Shown here: in pieces, positions 23,901 to 33,313 of the stretch
Layout of the letters: each line of letters begins with the position of its first letter
Position numbering within the stretch: position 1 is the stretch's first letter
Assembly: GCF_902498185.1 (NCBI RefSeq)
Contig: NZ_CABVIX010000015.1
Coordinates: 1-64,000 of the forward strand
Direction of reading: 5' to 3'
Origin: Pseudomonas fluorescens
GTDB taxonomy: Bacteria > Pseudomonadota > Gammaproteobacteria > Pseudomonadales > Pseudomonadaceae
Length of the DNA stretch: 64,000 nucleotides
Translations under genes and position numbers: made by a program
Notes under the pieces: generated by a model
The model's database searches: none
What the model was told of the DNA's origin: nothing
What the model saw: only the letters and a program-made list of their open reading frames with translations

Positions 23901-25327
23901 GCTGATACCACGCCCAGCCGCAGTTCAGGCAACTGCGCCAGCCACTGGGTCTCGTCGTCGAGCTGGCGCAGGTCGAGCCACAGCGCGTCGTCGTCGATAC
24001 GTCCGAGCACCGGCACTGGCAAGGCACGCAGGGCCCGCTCCAGCACATGCAGGCTGCGGCCACGAAGACGCTTGGAAACCTGGGCCCGCATGCACAGGGC
24101 GGCGCTGGGCAGGCGTGCCACAGGCTGACTGCCGCTGCCGATCATCCCCAGTGCCGGCTCGACACTGACTGACCACTGGGGGCCGAGCTGGCTGGCCAAG
24201 GCAGGCGCCAGGCGTTCGGCCTGGGCGGTAATCTCCTGCGGCGACCGGGTCAGCAGCCGCAGGCTCGGCAGGCGTTCGGCCAGGCGATCGGGATTGCGGT
24301 ACAGGCCCAGAACGGCTTCGAGTGCCGCCAGGGTCAGCTTGTCGACACGCAGAGCGCGCTTGAGGGGGTTTTTCTTGATCTTGGTGATCAATTCCTTGCG
24401 GCCGACGATGATCCCCGCCTGAGGTCCGCCGAGCAGCTTGTCGCCGCTGAAGGTGACGATGTCGGCGCCATCGGCCAGCGCCTGGCGCACGGTCGGCTCG
24501 GCGGGCAGGCCCCAGCGCGTGAGGTCGAGCAGACTGCCGCTGCCCAGGTCTTCGAGCAGCGGCAGCCCATGCTGATGAGCGATCTGGGCCAGCTCCGCGG
24601 TCGGCACCTGGGTGGTAAAGCCCTGGATGCTGTAATTGCTGCAGTGCACGCGCATCAGCAGGCCGGTGCGCGGGCCAATGGCCGCTTGGTAGTCTCGGGC
24701 GTGGGTGCGGTTGGTGGTGCCGATCTCGCGCAGGCGCACGCCGGCGCGGGCCATGATGTCGGGTATGCGGAACGCGCCGCCGATCTCGATCAGTTCTCCC
24801 CGTGAGATGATGCCCTCCTTGCGCGCGCCCAGGCTGTTGAGCGCCAGCAGCACGGCAGCGGCGTTGTTGTTGACTACGGTGACCGCCTCGGCGCCGGTGA
24901 GCTCGCGGATCAATCCCTCGATGAGGTCGTCGCGGTCACCGCGTTTGCCGGTCGCCAGGTCGAATTCGAGGTTGAGCGGGTAGCGGGCGGCCAGTTGCAC
25001 GGCCTGAATGGCTTCTTCGGGCAGGAGCGCGCGGCCGAGGTTGGTGTGAAGAACGGTGCCGGTGAGGTTGAACACGCGGCGGATATGGCTCTGGCTCTGC
25101 AGTGCGAGGCGCTCGCTGGCGCGGCCGGTGAGGACTTCGGCGGTGAGCTCGGCGTCGCTGAGCTGGCCCAGGCGCGCGGGGTCGCGCAGGTCATCGAGCA
25201 AGTGGCGCAGGGTGGCCAGGACGGCGTCGCGGCCGTGCCGGTCAAGCAGGGGCTGGCAGGCGGGGTGGCGCAGGAGGGTGTCGATGGAGGGGAGTCGTGG
25301 GAGGGTGCTGCTGGGGCTGTGGGGCAT
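23897..25327 (-). CDS. selA: L-seryl-tRNA(Sec) selenium transferase SelA
   Basis: SelA is a PLP enzyme that converts Ser-tRNA(Sec) to Sec-tRNA(Sec) using selenophosphate. The 476-residue protein shows VFNLTGTVLHTNLGRALL near residue 88, the AVTVVNNNAAAVLLAL segment, and the PLP-lysine motif TFSGDKLLGGPQAG around residue 295. It is cotranscribed with selB, which it overlaps by 4 bp. SelD, which makes selenophosphate, is not in the window. Confidence 0.95.
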   Translation of the reverse strand: MPHSPSSTLPRLPSIDTLLRHPACQPLLDRHGRDAVLATLRHLLDDLRDPARLGQLSDAELTAEVLTGRASERLALQSQSHIRRVFNLTGTVLHTNLGRALLPEEAIQAVQLAARYPLNLEFDLATGKRGDRDDLIEGLIRELTGAEAVTVVNNNAAAVLLALNSLGARKEGIISRGELIEIGGAFRIPDIMARAGVRLREIGTTNRTHARDYQAAIGPRTGLLMRVHCSNYSIQGFTTQVPTAELAQIAHQHGLPLLEDLGSGSLLDLTRWGLPAEPTVRQALADGADIVTFSGDKLLGGPQAGIIVGRKELITKIKKNPLKRALRVDKLTLAALEAVLGLYRNPDRLAERLPSLRLLTRSPQEITAQAERLAPALASQLGPQWSVSVEPALGMIGSGSQPVARLPSAALCMRAQVSKRLRGRSLHVLERALRALPVPVLGRIDDDALWLDLRQLDDETQWLAQLPELRLGVVSA

Positions 25328-25354
25328 GCAGAACTACCTTCGGCTTAGGCTGTG

Positions 25355-25385
25355 TCTGGGCGGGCCCATCGCGGGCAAGTCGGTC
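25355..25385. repeat. Degenerate REP-like sequence
   Basis: The selA-fdhE gap contains GCGGGCCCATCGCGGGCAAG, which resembles half of the P. putida-type REP element (core CGCGGGCAAGCCCGC). The second half is diverged. This is a pattern resemblance only. Confidence 0.35.
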
Positions 25386-25401
25386 TCAGAGTGTAGACCG
25401 C

Positions 25402-26328
25402 CTACCCGCCCCCGGGCGCCAACATCAGGTTCGGCGCCATGCGCTGAAACCCCGCGTCGTCCAGCGCCATGTCCAGCGCCAGGCTGGCCAGATCCGCCGA
25501 CAGGGCCTCAGCCTCGGCATCATTCTCCAGATACAGCTGCTTCAGGTACCCTTTGCACCCCGGGCAGCACTCGGCCCGTAGCGGCGCTTTTTCCGGCGTA
25601 TGCCGATCATCCTCGAAGCTGCTGTAGCGCAAATCCTTGCTCTGTTCGCAGTACACGCACTTCACCCGCACCACATGCCATTCACAGGCGCACAACGAGC
25701 ACACCAGATAGCGCAGGCCGTTATGCCTGCCACGATTGCGCACCACGCCGGCCATGGCCGGGGCTCCGCAGCACGGGCATTGGCCAGGACTTCCACCCGC
25801 CTTGATCTCGCTGGCGGGCAGGCCGAGCAACCAGTGGCTCCAGGCTGCCTGCAGCGCGGCGCCGACAAAGGGCACCAGCGACGCTGGCAGGGCGTCATAT
25901 TGCCCTGCGATCAAGGCGATGCCCCAGCCTTTGCGCTGCTGCTCGTCACTGGCGCGCAACTGCCTGAGCGCCTGCGCCACGGCCTCGCCGGGAGGCGGCA
26001 CATAGAGATCAAGCAAGGCCTGCAACCAGCCCAGCCATGCGCCATCGCGAACGAGGCTGTCGGCCGCCAGCGGTGGCAGTCCGTGGCTGATGCACAGCCG
26101 CTGGCGTTCGGCCTCGATCGGCGCCGCGCCGGGCGGCTGCGCCAGCAACTGCTGCTGAACCCGGCACAAGCTGGCAACCAGCCGCAGGTAATCGCCGAAG
26201 GCATGACCCTCGGCCAGCCGTTCCAGACGTGAGGCGCGCAACTCGAACAGGTTGCCCGGCGGCAGGTGCAAGAACGGTGGCGAGACCGCAGAGGCTTCAA
26301 TCTGTCCAGGCTCCAGGATCGTACTCAA
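25402..26328 (-). CDS. fdhE: Formate dehydrogenase accessory protein FdhE
   Basis: FdhE is needed for assembly of respiratory formate dehydrogenases. The 308-residue cytoplasmic protein has an N-terminal helical region and a C-terminal rubredoxin-like half with CxxC pairs: CPCCGAPAM, CSLCACEWH, CVYCEQSK and CCPGCKGY (residues ~188-265). These bind iron. It sits 4 bp downstream of fdnI, in the same operon as the enzyme it matures. Confidence 0.93.
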   Translation of the reverse strand: MSTILEPGQIEASAVSPPFLHLPPGNLFELRASRLERLAEGHAFGDYLRLVASLCRVQQQLLAQPPGAAPIEAERQRLCISHGLPPLAADSLVRDGAWLGWLQALLDLYVPPPGEAVAQALRQLRASDEQQRKGWGIALIAGQYDALPASLVPFVGAALQAAWSHWLLGLPASEIKAGGSPGQCPCCGAPAMAGVVRNRGRHNGLRYLVCSLCACEWHVVRVKCVYCEQSKDLRYSSFEDDRHTPEKAPLRAECCPGCKGYLKQLYLENDAEAEALSADLASLALDMALDDAGFQRMAPNLMLAPGGG

Positions 26329-26332
26329 GCGT

Positions 26333-26989
26333 TCATCCCTCCTTGCGGGGAGTGCGGTGGGGTGGCTTGTCGCCGGTTACATCGCGGTACCACAGTTCAT
26401 GGTGCTTGCGCGCCCAGGGCCGGCTGACCCAACCGTGCAGCATGGCGCCCACCGAGCCCTTGATCCAGATCCCGGCGTAGATGTGCACGATGATGCTGAG
26501 CACCAGCACGAACGCCGCCAGCGCATGCAGCAGGGTAGAAACGCGAAGGGCACCGATGCCGAAGTACTCGCTGAAATATGCCCTCCAGATCACCACCCCG
26601 CTGATCAGCAAGACCAGCATGCACAGCAGCAGGGTCCAGAACAGCAGCTTCTGCCCGGCGTTGTATTTGCCGATCGCCGGCACCCCTTCTTCTCGGTTGA
26701 GCATCACCCGGTCGATCCGGCGCAACCACAGGCGGTCGTTGGCGGTGATGAAGTTGGCGCGCCAGAAACTCACCACCAGGCCGAGGAAAAACACGAACAT
26801 CGCCACGCCCATGAACGGATGCAGGATCCGTGTCCACGTCCCTCCTCCAAACAGGTTGCTGAGCCAGAACAGCGCCGGATGAAACAGCGCCAGCCCCGAC
26901 AGCCCGGCCATGACGAACAGGATGGCCACCAACCAGTGATTGGTCCTTTGGTTGGCGGTGTAGCGCAGGATCGGTTTGTCATCGTTCAT
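26333..26989 (-). CDS. fdnI: Formate dehydrogenase gamma subunit, cytochrome b556
   Basis: This 218-residue integral membrane subunit anchors the enzyme and passes electrons through two b hemes to the quinone pool. It has four hydrophobic helices (about residues 20-40, 55-75, 112-135 and 150-172). Candidate heme His residues lie in RTNHWLVAILF, HPFMGVAMF and LHALAAFVLVLSIIVHIYAGIW. It overlaps fdnH by 4 bp. Whether it corresponds to E. coli Fdn or Fdo cannot be settled from sequence alone. Confidence 0.92.
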   Translation of the reverse strand: MNDDKPILRYTANQRTNHWLVAILFVMAGLSGLALFHPALFWLSNLFGGGTWTRILHPFMGVAMFVFFLGLVVSFWRANFITANDRLWLRRIDRVMLNREEGVPAIGKYNAGQKLLFWTLLLCMLVLLISGVVIWRAYFSEYFGIGALRVSTLLHALAAFVLVLSIIVHIYAGIWIKGSVGAMLHGWVSRPWARKHHELWYRDVTGDKPPHRTPRKEG

Positions 26990-27936
26990 GGCCGCTGCTC
27001 CCCTTCCCCACCTGGCTTGCGTGGGTCATGGACATGGACCGCCGGGTCCACCTGATGCACGCTGCTGTCCACTGTTGCCGGATGTTCTTCTTCCTCGACC
27101 CGCTGCGGCCCTACCCGCACGTAGTGGAAGAACCCGGCGACCACCGCAGCGCCCATGGCCAGCAGCGCCAGGGGTTTGCTGACGCCTTTCCACAGCCCGA
27201 CCAGCGGGCTGATCACTGGCTCGTCCGGCAAGCCTGCGTATATACGCGGCGTGTCGGCGTGGTGAAGCACGTACATCACATGGGTGCCGCCAACCCCATC
27301 CGGGTCGTAGAGCCCGGCGTTGTCGAAGCCGCGAGACTTCAGGTCGACGATGCGTTCTGCGGCGTGGGTCTTCATGTCGTCCTTGGTGCCAAAGACGATG
27401 GCGCCGGTCGGGCAGGTTTTCACGCAGGCAGGTTCCAGCCCCACGGCCACCCGGTCTGAACACAGGCTGCACTTGTAGGCCTTGTGGTCTTTCTGGGAGA
27501 TTCGCGGGATGTTGAAGGGGCAGCCGGTGATGCAATAGCCGCAGCCGATGCAGTGGTCCTGGTTGAAGTCGACGATGCCGTTGGCGTGCTTGATGATCGC
27601 ACCGGGGCTCGGGCACGCCTTCAGGCACCCAGGATCCGCGCAATGCATGCAGCCATCCTTGCGGATCAGCCACTCCAGGTTGCCCTCGGAGGTCTCGTGC
27701 TCGGTGAAGCGCATCAGGGTCCACGTCTCGGCCGTGAGGTCGTGGGGATTGTCGTAGGTGCCGTGGTTGTGTCCGACCTCGTCACGCAGTTCGTTCCACT
27801 CCGAGCACGCCACCTGGCAGGCCTTGCAGCCGATGCATTTGGTGGTGTCGATCAGCTTGGCGACTTCCTGCTGCTGGCGCACTGACGGAGGGACGGTCGT
27901 GGTGGCTGACCGGGCGATGATATCTTGGCTGGCCAT
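26986..27936 (-). CDS. fdnH: Formate dehydrogenase beta subunit, iron-sulfur protein
   Basis: The 316-residue subunit carries four [4Fe-4S] clusters that link the active site to cytochrome b. Cysteine motifs are CIGCKACQVAC (~residue 34), CMHCADPGCLKAC, CIGCGYCITGC, and CSLCSDR with CVKTC. A C-terminal membrane helix (~residues 255-275) anchors it to the periplasmic face. The tail beyond ~280 is acidic and His-rich. Its ATG overlaps the fdnG stop by one base (TGATG). Confidence 0.94.
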   Translation of the reverse strand: MASQDIIARSATTTVPPSVRQQQEVAKLIDTTKCIGCKACQVACSEWNELRDEVGHNHGTYDNPHDLTAETWTLMRFTEHETSEGNLEWLIRKDGCMHCADPGCLKACPSPGAIIKHANGIVDFNQDHCIGCGYCITGCPFNIPRISQKDHKAYKCSLCSDRVAVGLEPACVKTCPTGAIVFGTKDDMKTHAAERIVDLKSRGFDNAGLYDPDGVGGTHVMYVLHHADTPRIYAGLPDEPVISPLVGLWKGVSKPLALLAMGAAVVAGFFHYVRVGPQRVEEEEHPATVDSSVHQVDPAVHVHDPRKPGGEGEQRP

Positions 27937-30900
27937 CAGATCTTCTCCACGTTGACCAGGAACGACTTGGATTCCGGCGTCTGGGTATTGCCGTCACCCA
28001 GGAACGGCACCAGGGTGTTGGTCAGGTAGCCGTGCCGGGTTTCGCCGGTGAAGCCCCAGTGCAACGGGATGCCGATCTGGTGCACGGTCTGGTTGTTGAC
28101 CTGCAGCGGCCGGATCCGCTTGGTCACCACTGCCACCGCCTCGATGAACCCGCGCTTGCTGCTCACCCGTACCCGATCCCCCGCCGCGATGCCCTTCTCG
28201 TTGGCCAGCACTTCGCCGATCTCGACGAACTGCTCGGGCTGGGCAATGGCATTGAGGCGGCAGTGCTTGCTCCAGAAGTGGAAGTGCTCGGTCAGTCGAT
28301 AGGTCGTTGCGGCATAGGGGAAGTCCTTGGCCTGCCCGAGGGTTTCCCACACCGAATCGAACACACGCCCGGCCGGGTTGCTGGTGGCCTTCTTGTTGTT
28401 CGGGTGCAGAGGGTTGATGCCGATGGGGGTCTCGAAGGGTTCGTAATGCTCGGGGAATGGTCCCTCCGCCATCTTGTCGAGGGCGAAGAACCGCGCGACA
28501 CCTTCGGGGTTCATGATGAACGGATTCATGCCAGCCTCGGGTGGGACATCGACCTTGTAGTCCGGGGTGTCGGTGCCGCCCCAGGTCTTGCCGTTCCACC
28601 ACACCAGGCGTTTGTGCGGATCCCAGGGGTTGCCCTGGGGATCGGCCGAAGCGCGGTTGTAGAGGATGCGCCGGTTGGATGGCCAGGCCCACGCCCAGTT
28701 GACGGTCTGCTTCATGCCAAACGGGTCGCTGTTGTCGCGCCGGGCCATCTGGTTGCCCTGCTCGGTCCAGCTGCCACAGAAGATCCAGCAGCCCGAGGCG
28801 GTGCTGCCGTCGTCCTTGAGCTGGCCGAAGCCTGCCAGTTGCTGGCCGGCCTTCAGCACCGTCCCTGCGGCATCTGCCTGGTCGATGACTGCACTGCCAT
28901 TGAGCTCCTTGGCCAGTTCTTCCGGAGAAGGCTCGTCGGCCACCTTGTAAGGCCAGCTGAGATTCAGCAAGGGCTCTGCGTAGGCGCCGCCCTCCTCCTG
29001 GTAGCGCTTGCGCAGGCGCAGGTACAACTCGCTCATGATGCGCACGTCGGTGCGTGTCTCGCCCGGGCCGTCGGCGCCTTTCCAGTGCCACTGAAGCCAA
29101 CGGCTGCTGTTGACCAGGGAACCGTCTTCCTCGGCAAAGCAGGTGGTGGGCAGGCGGATGACTTCGGTCTGTATGTCGGCACTGCTGACATCATTGAATG
29201 GCCCGACCTTGCGCCAGAACTCCGAGGTTTCAGTCGCCAGGGGATCCATGATCACCAGCCACTTGAGCTTGCTCAGGGCTGCGGTCACGCGGTTCTTGTC
29301 AGGCAACGCCGCGATGGGATTGAAGCCTTGGCACATATAGCCGTTGACCTTGCCCTGGCCCATCAGGTCGAACATCTTCAATACGTCGTAGCCGGGGATA
29401 TCGAGCTTGGGCAGCCAGTCATAGCCCCAGCGGTTTTCGGCGGTCGCATTGGCGCCATACCAGGACTTCATCAGGCTGACGTGGAACTTGCCGTAGTTCT
29501 GCCAGTAGGACAGCTGGCCCGGCCGCAGCGGCACGGGTGCACGCTTGGCGATATAGGCGTCGTAGTCCTGCTCGGTATCGCCGGGCAGGGTCAGGTAACC
29601 CGGTAGCGAGTTGGACAACAGCCCAAGGTCGGTCAGGCCCTGGATGTTGGAATGGCCGCGCAAGGCGTTGACGCCACCTCCGGGCATGCCCACGTTACCC
29701 AGCAGCAACTGCACCATGGCCGCACTGCGGATGATCTGCGCGCCGATCGAGTGCTGCGTCCAGCCCAGGGCGTAGAGGATCGTCATGGTCTTGCCCGGTT
29801 GCGAGCACGTGGCAATCTCTTCCCAGATCTTCTGCATGCTGGCTTGCGGCATGCCGCAGGTCATGCTGGCCAGTTCCGGCGTGTAGCGGCTGTAGTGGTG
29901 TTTCATCAGTTGATAGACGCAGCGCGGGTCCTGCAGGGTCGGGTCGACCTTGGCGAAGCCGTCCTCGCCGATCTCGTAGCCCCAGCCTGACTTGTCGTTG
30001 TAGGTGCGCTTGACCGGATCGTAGCCGCTGAACAGCCCGTCTTCGAAACCAAAGCCCGCTTTGACGATGAACGAAACGTCGGTGTAGTTGCGCACGTATT
30101 CGTGCTGGATCTTGTCGGTGCTCAGCAGATAATTGATCAGTCCGCCCATGAAGGCGATGTCGCTGCCGGTGCGAATCGGCGCGTAGTAATCGGCCACGGA
30201 TGCGGTGCGGGTAAACCTGGGATCGACCACGATCAGCCGTGCCTGGTTATGCGCCTTGGCCTCGGTTACCCATTTGAAGCCGCACGGATGCGCCTCTGCT
30301 GCGTTGCCACCCATTACCAGGATCAGATTCGCGTTGGCGATATCGGTCCAGTGGTTGGTCATGGCTCCACGGCCGTACGTCGGGGCAAGACTTGCCACCG
30401 TCGGACCATGTCAGACACGTGCCTGGTTATCGAACCCCAGCATGCCCAGTGAGCGGATGACCTTGTGGGTCAGATACCCCGCCTCGCTGGAAGCAGCGGA
30501 AGCGGCGAGAAAGCCCGTGGTGAGCCAGCGATTGACGGTCTGGCCCTCGGCATTTTTCTCGATGAAGTTGGCATCGCGGTCGACCTTGACCAGATCGGCG
30601 ATGCGGTCCATGGCTTCGTCCCAGCCGATTCGCGTCCATTCGCTGCTGCCGGGCTTGCGCACCTGTGGATAAAGCAGCCGGTTGGGGCTGTGGATAAAGT
30701 CGAGCAGCCCTGCTCCTTTCGGGCATAACGTACCGCGGTTGACCGGGTGGTCCGCGTCGCCTTCGATATGGATGATGTTCTGGGAGACGTTCTTGCCCGC
30801 ATCGCCCTGGCTGTACATGATCAGGCCGCAGCCGACCGAACAGTAGGGGCAGGTGTTGCGGGTCTCCTTGGTGTGCGCCAGCTTGAAGTGGCGCACCTGC

Positions 30901-31001
30901 TCGGCGAAGGCCGGCGTCGGGGCCATGCCCAACGCCGCCAGGCTCGAGCCTCCAAGGCCGACTGCAGCGACCTTGAAGAACTGCCGACGGTTGAGGTCCA
31001 T
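27936..31001 (-). CDS. fdnG: Formate dehydrogenase major (alpha) subunit, selenoprotein
   Basis: This 1021-residue periplasmic molybdopterin enzyme oxidises formate to CO2. It has a twin-arginine signal (NRRQFFKVAAVGLGGSSL, residues ~4-21), a [4Fe-4S] motif CPYCSVGCGL near residue 47, and a TGA codon at 30411-30413 (residue ~197) in DNQARV-Sec-HGPTVASLAPTYGRG. That is exactly where E. coli FdnG has selenocysteine. The reading frame continues 820 codons past the TGA, so it is not a broken gene. The start at 31001 is set by AGGAG upstream and the Tat motif. Confidence 0.95.
30373..30413 (-). promoter_or_regulatory. Bacterial SECIS element of fdnG with Sec UGA
   Basis: Directly after the in-frame TGA (minus strand) the mRNA can fold a hairpin whose apical part is GGCAA-GTC-TTGCC (30384-30396), about 20 bases downstream. 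This matches the place and loop type (AGUCU, G-U core) bound by SelB in E. coli fdh genes. Confidence 0.8.
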
Positions 31002-31153
31002 CGTGCACTCCTGATCAGGTGGTGGACGCACGGAACGTTGCCGGCGTCTCTGGAACTGTCACGGTGGCGGCAGAATCAATGGCCGCCAGTAGTCAAGACT
31101 AGTCGAGAATTGCGCAAAGGGACTGCGTCGGCCTGTCGGGTCAGGGTGCAGGA

Positions 31154-31192
31154 CAGCAAAAAGCCCCTGGACCTTGCGGTCAGGGGCTTTGA
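31154..31192. terminator. Terminator downstream of ssb
   Basis: The arms AAAGCCCCTG and CAGGGGCTTT enclose a loop of about 12 bases. On the minus strand the stem is followed by TTTTTGC, so it should end ssb transcription. It lies in the 242-bp gap between fdnG and ssb, where I see nothing else clear. Confidence 0.85.
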
Positions 31193-31243
31193 ATCATTGC
31201 TGGGCTCCAGGCCTGAAACTTACATAGAAGTCTCAGGTAAGTC

Positions 31244-31783
31244 CTAGAACGGAATATCGTCGTCGAAGCTGTCGAAGTCAGGAGCAGGCTGCGCGGCCGG
31301 CTGCTGTGGCGCCGGGCGTTGCGGGGCCTGTTGCGGGCGCTGGGCCTGCTGGCGCGGTGGGGCCTGGTTGTAGTTGTTACCGCCCTGGTTGCCACCCTGG
31401 TTGTAGTTGTTACCGCCTTGGCCAGCGTCCTGGTTCTGCGGACGGCCGCCCAGCAGCTGCATGGTGCCCTGCATGTCGACGATGATTTCAGTGGTGTAAC
31501 GCTTGATACCGTCTTTTTCCCACTCGCGGGTCTGCAGCTTGCCCTCGATGTAGACTTGCGAACCCTTGCGCAGGTATTCGCCAGCGATCTCGGCAACCTT
31601 GCCGAACATCGAAACACGGTGCCACTCGGTACGCTCGACCTTCTGACCGGTCTGCTTGTCGGTCCACTGCTCGCTGGTGGCCAGGCTCAGGTTGGTCACG
31701 GCGTTACCGTTGGGCAGGTAGCGAGTTTCGGGATCCTGACCGCAGGTACCGACCAGAATGACTTTGTTAACCCCACGGGCCAT
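31244..31783 (-). CDS. ssb: Single-stranded DNA-binding protein
   Basis: SSB coats single-stranded DNA during replication and repair. The 179-residue protein has an N-terminal OB fold (residues 1-112, starting MARGVNKVILVGTCGQDPE, with TEWHRVSMFGKVAE). A disordered Gly/Asn/Gln/Pro linker with two GGNNYNQ repeats follows, then the acidic tip DFDSFDDDIPF that recruits partner proteins. It is downstream of the MFS gene with a 9-bp gap and shares this neighbourhood with uvrA, as in many gammaproteobacteria. Confidence 0.96.
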   Translation of the reverse strand: MARGVNKVILVGTCGQDPETRYLPNGNAVTNLSLATSEQWTDKQTGQKVERTEWHRVSMFGKVAEIAGEYLRKGSQVYIEGKLQTREWEKDGIKRYTTEIIVDMQGTMQLLGGRPQNQDAGQGGNNYNQGGNQGGNNYNQAPPRQQAQRPQQAPQRPAPQQPAAQPAPDFDSFDDDIPF

Positions 31784-31792
31784 AACGTTCTC

Positions 31793-33184
31793 CTAGGCTT
31801 CGCACGCCGCTGAGGCCGGGTCTACCAGACGCTCAAGGGTCGCACGGTCCAAAATTTTCGTATCCAGTTTGATGTAGATGGCGGCTTCATCTGCCACCAC
31901 CACGGCGTCGGTCACTCCCGGCACGGCCATGAGGCGTTCGGTCAGTCCGGCTTCACGGAGCGCTTGCGGCGATAGCGGCATGCGCAAGCTGGTCACATAC
32001 GGCGGCTCGCGCATGCTCAGCGCGACGACCAGCCAGACCAGGCACAACCCGGCACAGCCCACGAACACCATGCTCAGGCCACCCTGCCCGAACAACCAGC
32101 CACCGAGTATTCCTCCCAGCGCGGCGCCCAGGAACTGGCTGGTGGAGTAGACCCCCATGGCCGTCCCTTTGCCGCCGGCGGGCGACACCTTGCTCACCAG
32201 CGAAGGCAAGGATGCCTCCAGCAGGTTGAATGCGGTAAAGAATATCACGGTGCCGATCACCAGTCCGCGCAAGTTGTCAGCCCATTGCCAGAAGAACACT
32301 TCGGTGAGCATCAGCACAGCCACTGCGCCGAGCAGCACACGCTTCATCTTGCGCTTCTTTTCGCCGTAGATGATGAAGGGAACCATTGCAAAGAATGAGA
32401 CGAACAGCGCGGTCAGGTATACCCACCAGTGTTCTTCCTTGGGCAGTCCCGCGCCGACGAACGCCAGCGGCAAGGCGACGAAGCTGGCCATGAGGATGGC
32501 ATGCAGCACGAAGATGCCCACGTCCAGGCGCAGCAGGTCGGGATGACGCAGGGTGGGGCCCAGGGCCTGGCGAGCCACGCCAGACTCGCGGTGCTGCAGT
32601 GCGCTGTGGGCATTGGGCACGACAAACGCGACCAGGCCAATGCCGACCAGCGCCAGGCCCGCGGTTGCGAGGAACAATCCTGACAGGCCAACGGAACGCG
32701 TCAGCAGCGGCCCGACGACCATGGCGACGGCGAACGACAGGCCGATACTCATGCCGATCATGGCCATGGCCTTGGTTCGGTGCTGCTCGCGGGTGAGGTC
32801 CGAGAGCAAGGCCATCACGGCTGCTGAAATTGCCCCCGCACCCTGCAGGATACGTCCGGCGATCACCCCCCAGATCGAATCCGCCTGGGCCGCCAGTACG
32901 CTACCCAGGGCAAAGATCACCAGGCCTGCGTAAATGACCGGGCGGCGCCCGATCCGATCGGAAATCATCCCGAACGGAATCTGCAGGAACGCCTGGGTCA
33001 GGCCATAGGCACCGATGGCCAGGCCAATCAGCGCCGGTGTCGCTCCGGCCAGGTCCATGCCATAGGTGGCCAGCACAGGCAGCACCATGAACATGCCCAG
33101 CATGCGAAAAGCAAAGACCAAGGCCAGGCCGCCTGCGGCGCGGGTTTCGCTGCCACTCATGCGATCGTGGTGGTTGTCGTGCAT
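31793..33184 (-). CDS. MFS transporter with C-terminal ferredoxin-like (YAM-type) domain, YajR-like
   Basis: This 463-residue inner-membrane protein has twelve predicted helices (residues ~17-395), with the MFS motif A IPFGMISDRIGRRPVIYAG in the loop between helices 2 and 3. After the last helix comes a soluble tail of about 65 residues (ERLMAVPGVTDAVVVADEAAIYIKLDTKILD) resembling the small alpha/beta domain of E. coli YajR. It likely exports an unknown small molecule by proton antiport. It precedes ssb by 9 bp and is divergent from uvrA. Confidence 0.87.
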   Translation of the reverse strand: MHDNHHDRMSGSETRAAGGLALVFAFRMLGMFMVLPVLATYGMDLAGATPALIGLAIGAYGLTQAFLQIPFGMISDRIGRRPVIYAGLVIFALGSVLAAQADSIWGVIAGRILQGAGAISAAVMALLSDLTREQHRTKAMAMIGMSIGLSFAVAMVVGPLLTRSVGLSGLFLATAGLALVGIGLVAFVVPNAHSALQHRESGVARQALGPTLRHPDLLRLDVGIFVLHAILMASFVALPLAFVGAGLPKEEHWWVYLTALFVSFFAMVPFIIYGEKKRKMKRVLLGAVAVLMLTEVFFWQWADNLRGLVIGTVIFFTAFNLLEASLPSLVSKVSPAGGKGTAMGVYSTSQFLGAALGGILGGWLFGQGGLSMVFVGCAGLCLVWLVVALSMREPPYVTSLRMPLSPQALREAGLTERLMAVPGVTDAVVVADEAAIYIKLDTKILDRATLERLVDPASAACEA

Positions 33185-33252
33185 GGATTAACCTCGTGTG
33201 AACCGGCGGGGATTCTATCAGTCCGACTGCTTAACGGCATATACGCGACGCT

Positions 33253-33282
33253 TTGCCGCGTAATGGCAGCGCGCCGTATACT
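33253..33282 (+). promoter_or_regulatory. Candidate sigma70 promoter of uvrA
   Basis: TTGCCG (33253-33258) and TATACT (33277-33282) are separated by 18 bases, 31 bases before the uvrA GTG. I see no CTGT-N8-ACAG LexA box in the 129-bp divergent gap. Confidence 0.5.
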
Positions 33283-33313
33283 TCCTGGTTTATGCCCGCC
33301 AAGCGAGGCCGCA

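Noticed and set aside
30399..30413. fdnG as a pseudogene broken by a stop codon
   Set aside because: The TGA is at the known Sec position, with a SECIS hairpin and selABC next door.
31002..31153. sigma54-type promoter before fdnG (TGGCGGCAGAATC region)
   Set aside because: No GG-N10-GC spacing that fits the -24/-12 pattern.
31340..31420. Tandem repeat in ssb as a possible CRISPR or mobile repeat
   Set aside because: It encodes the GGNNYNQ repeats of the disordered SSB linker, in frame.
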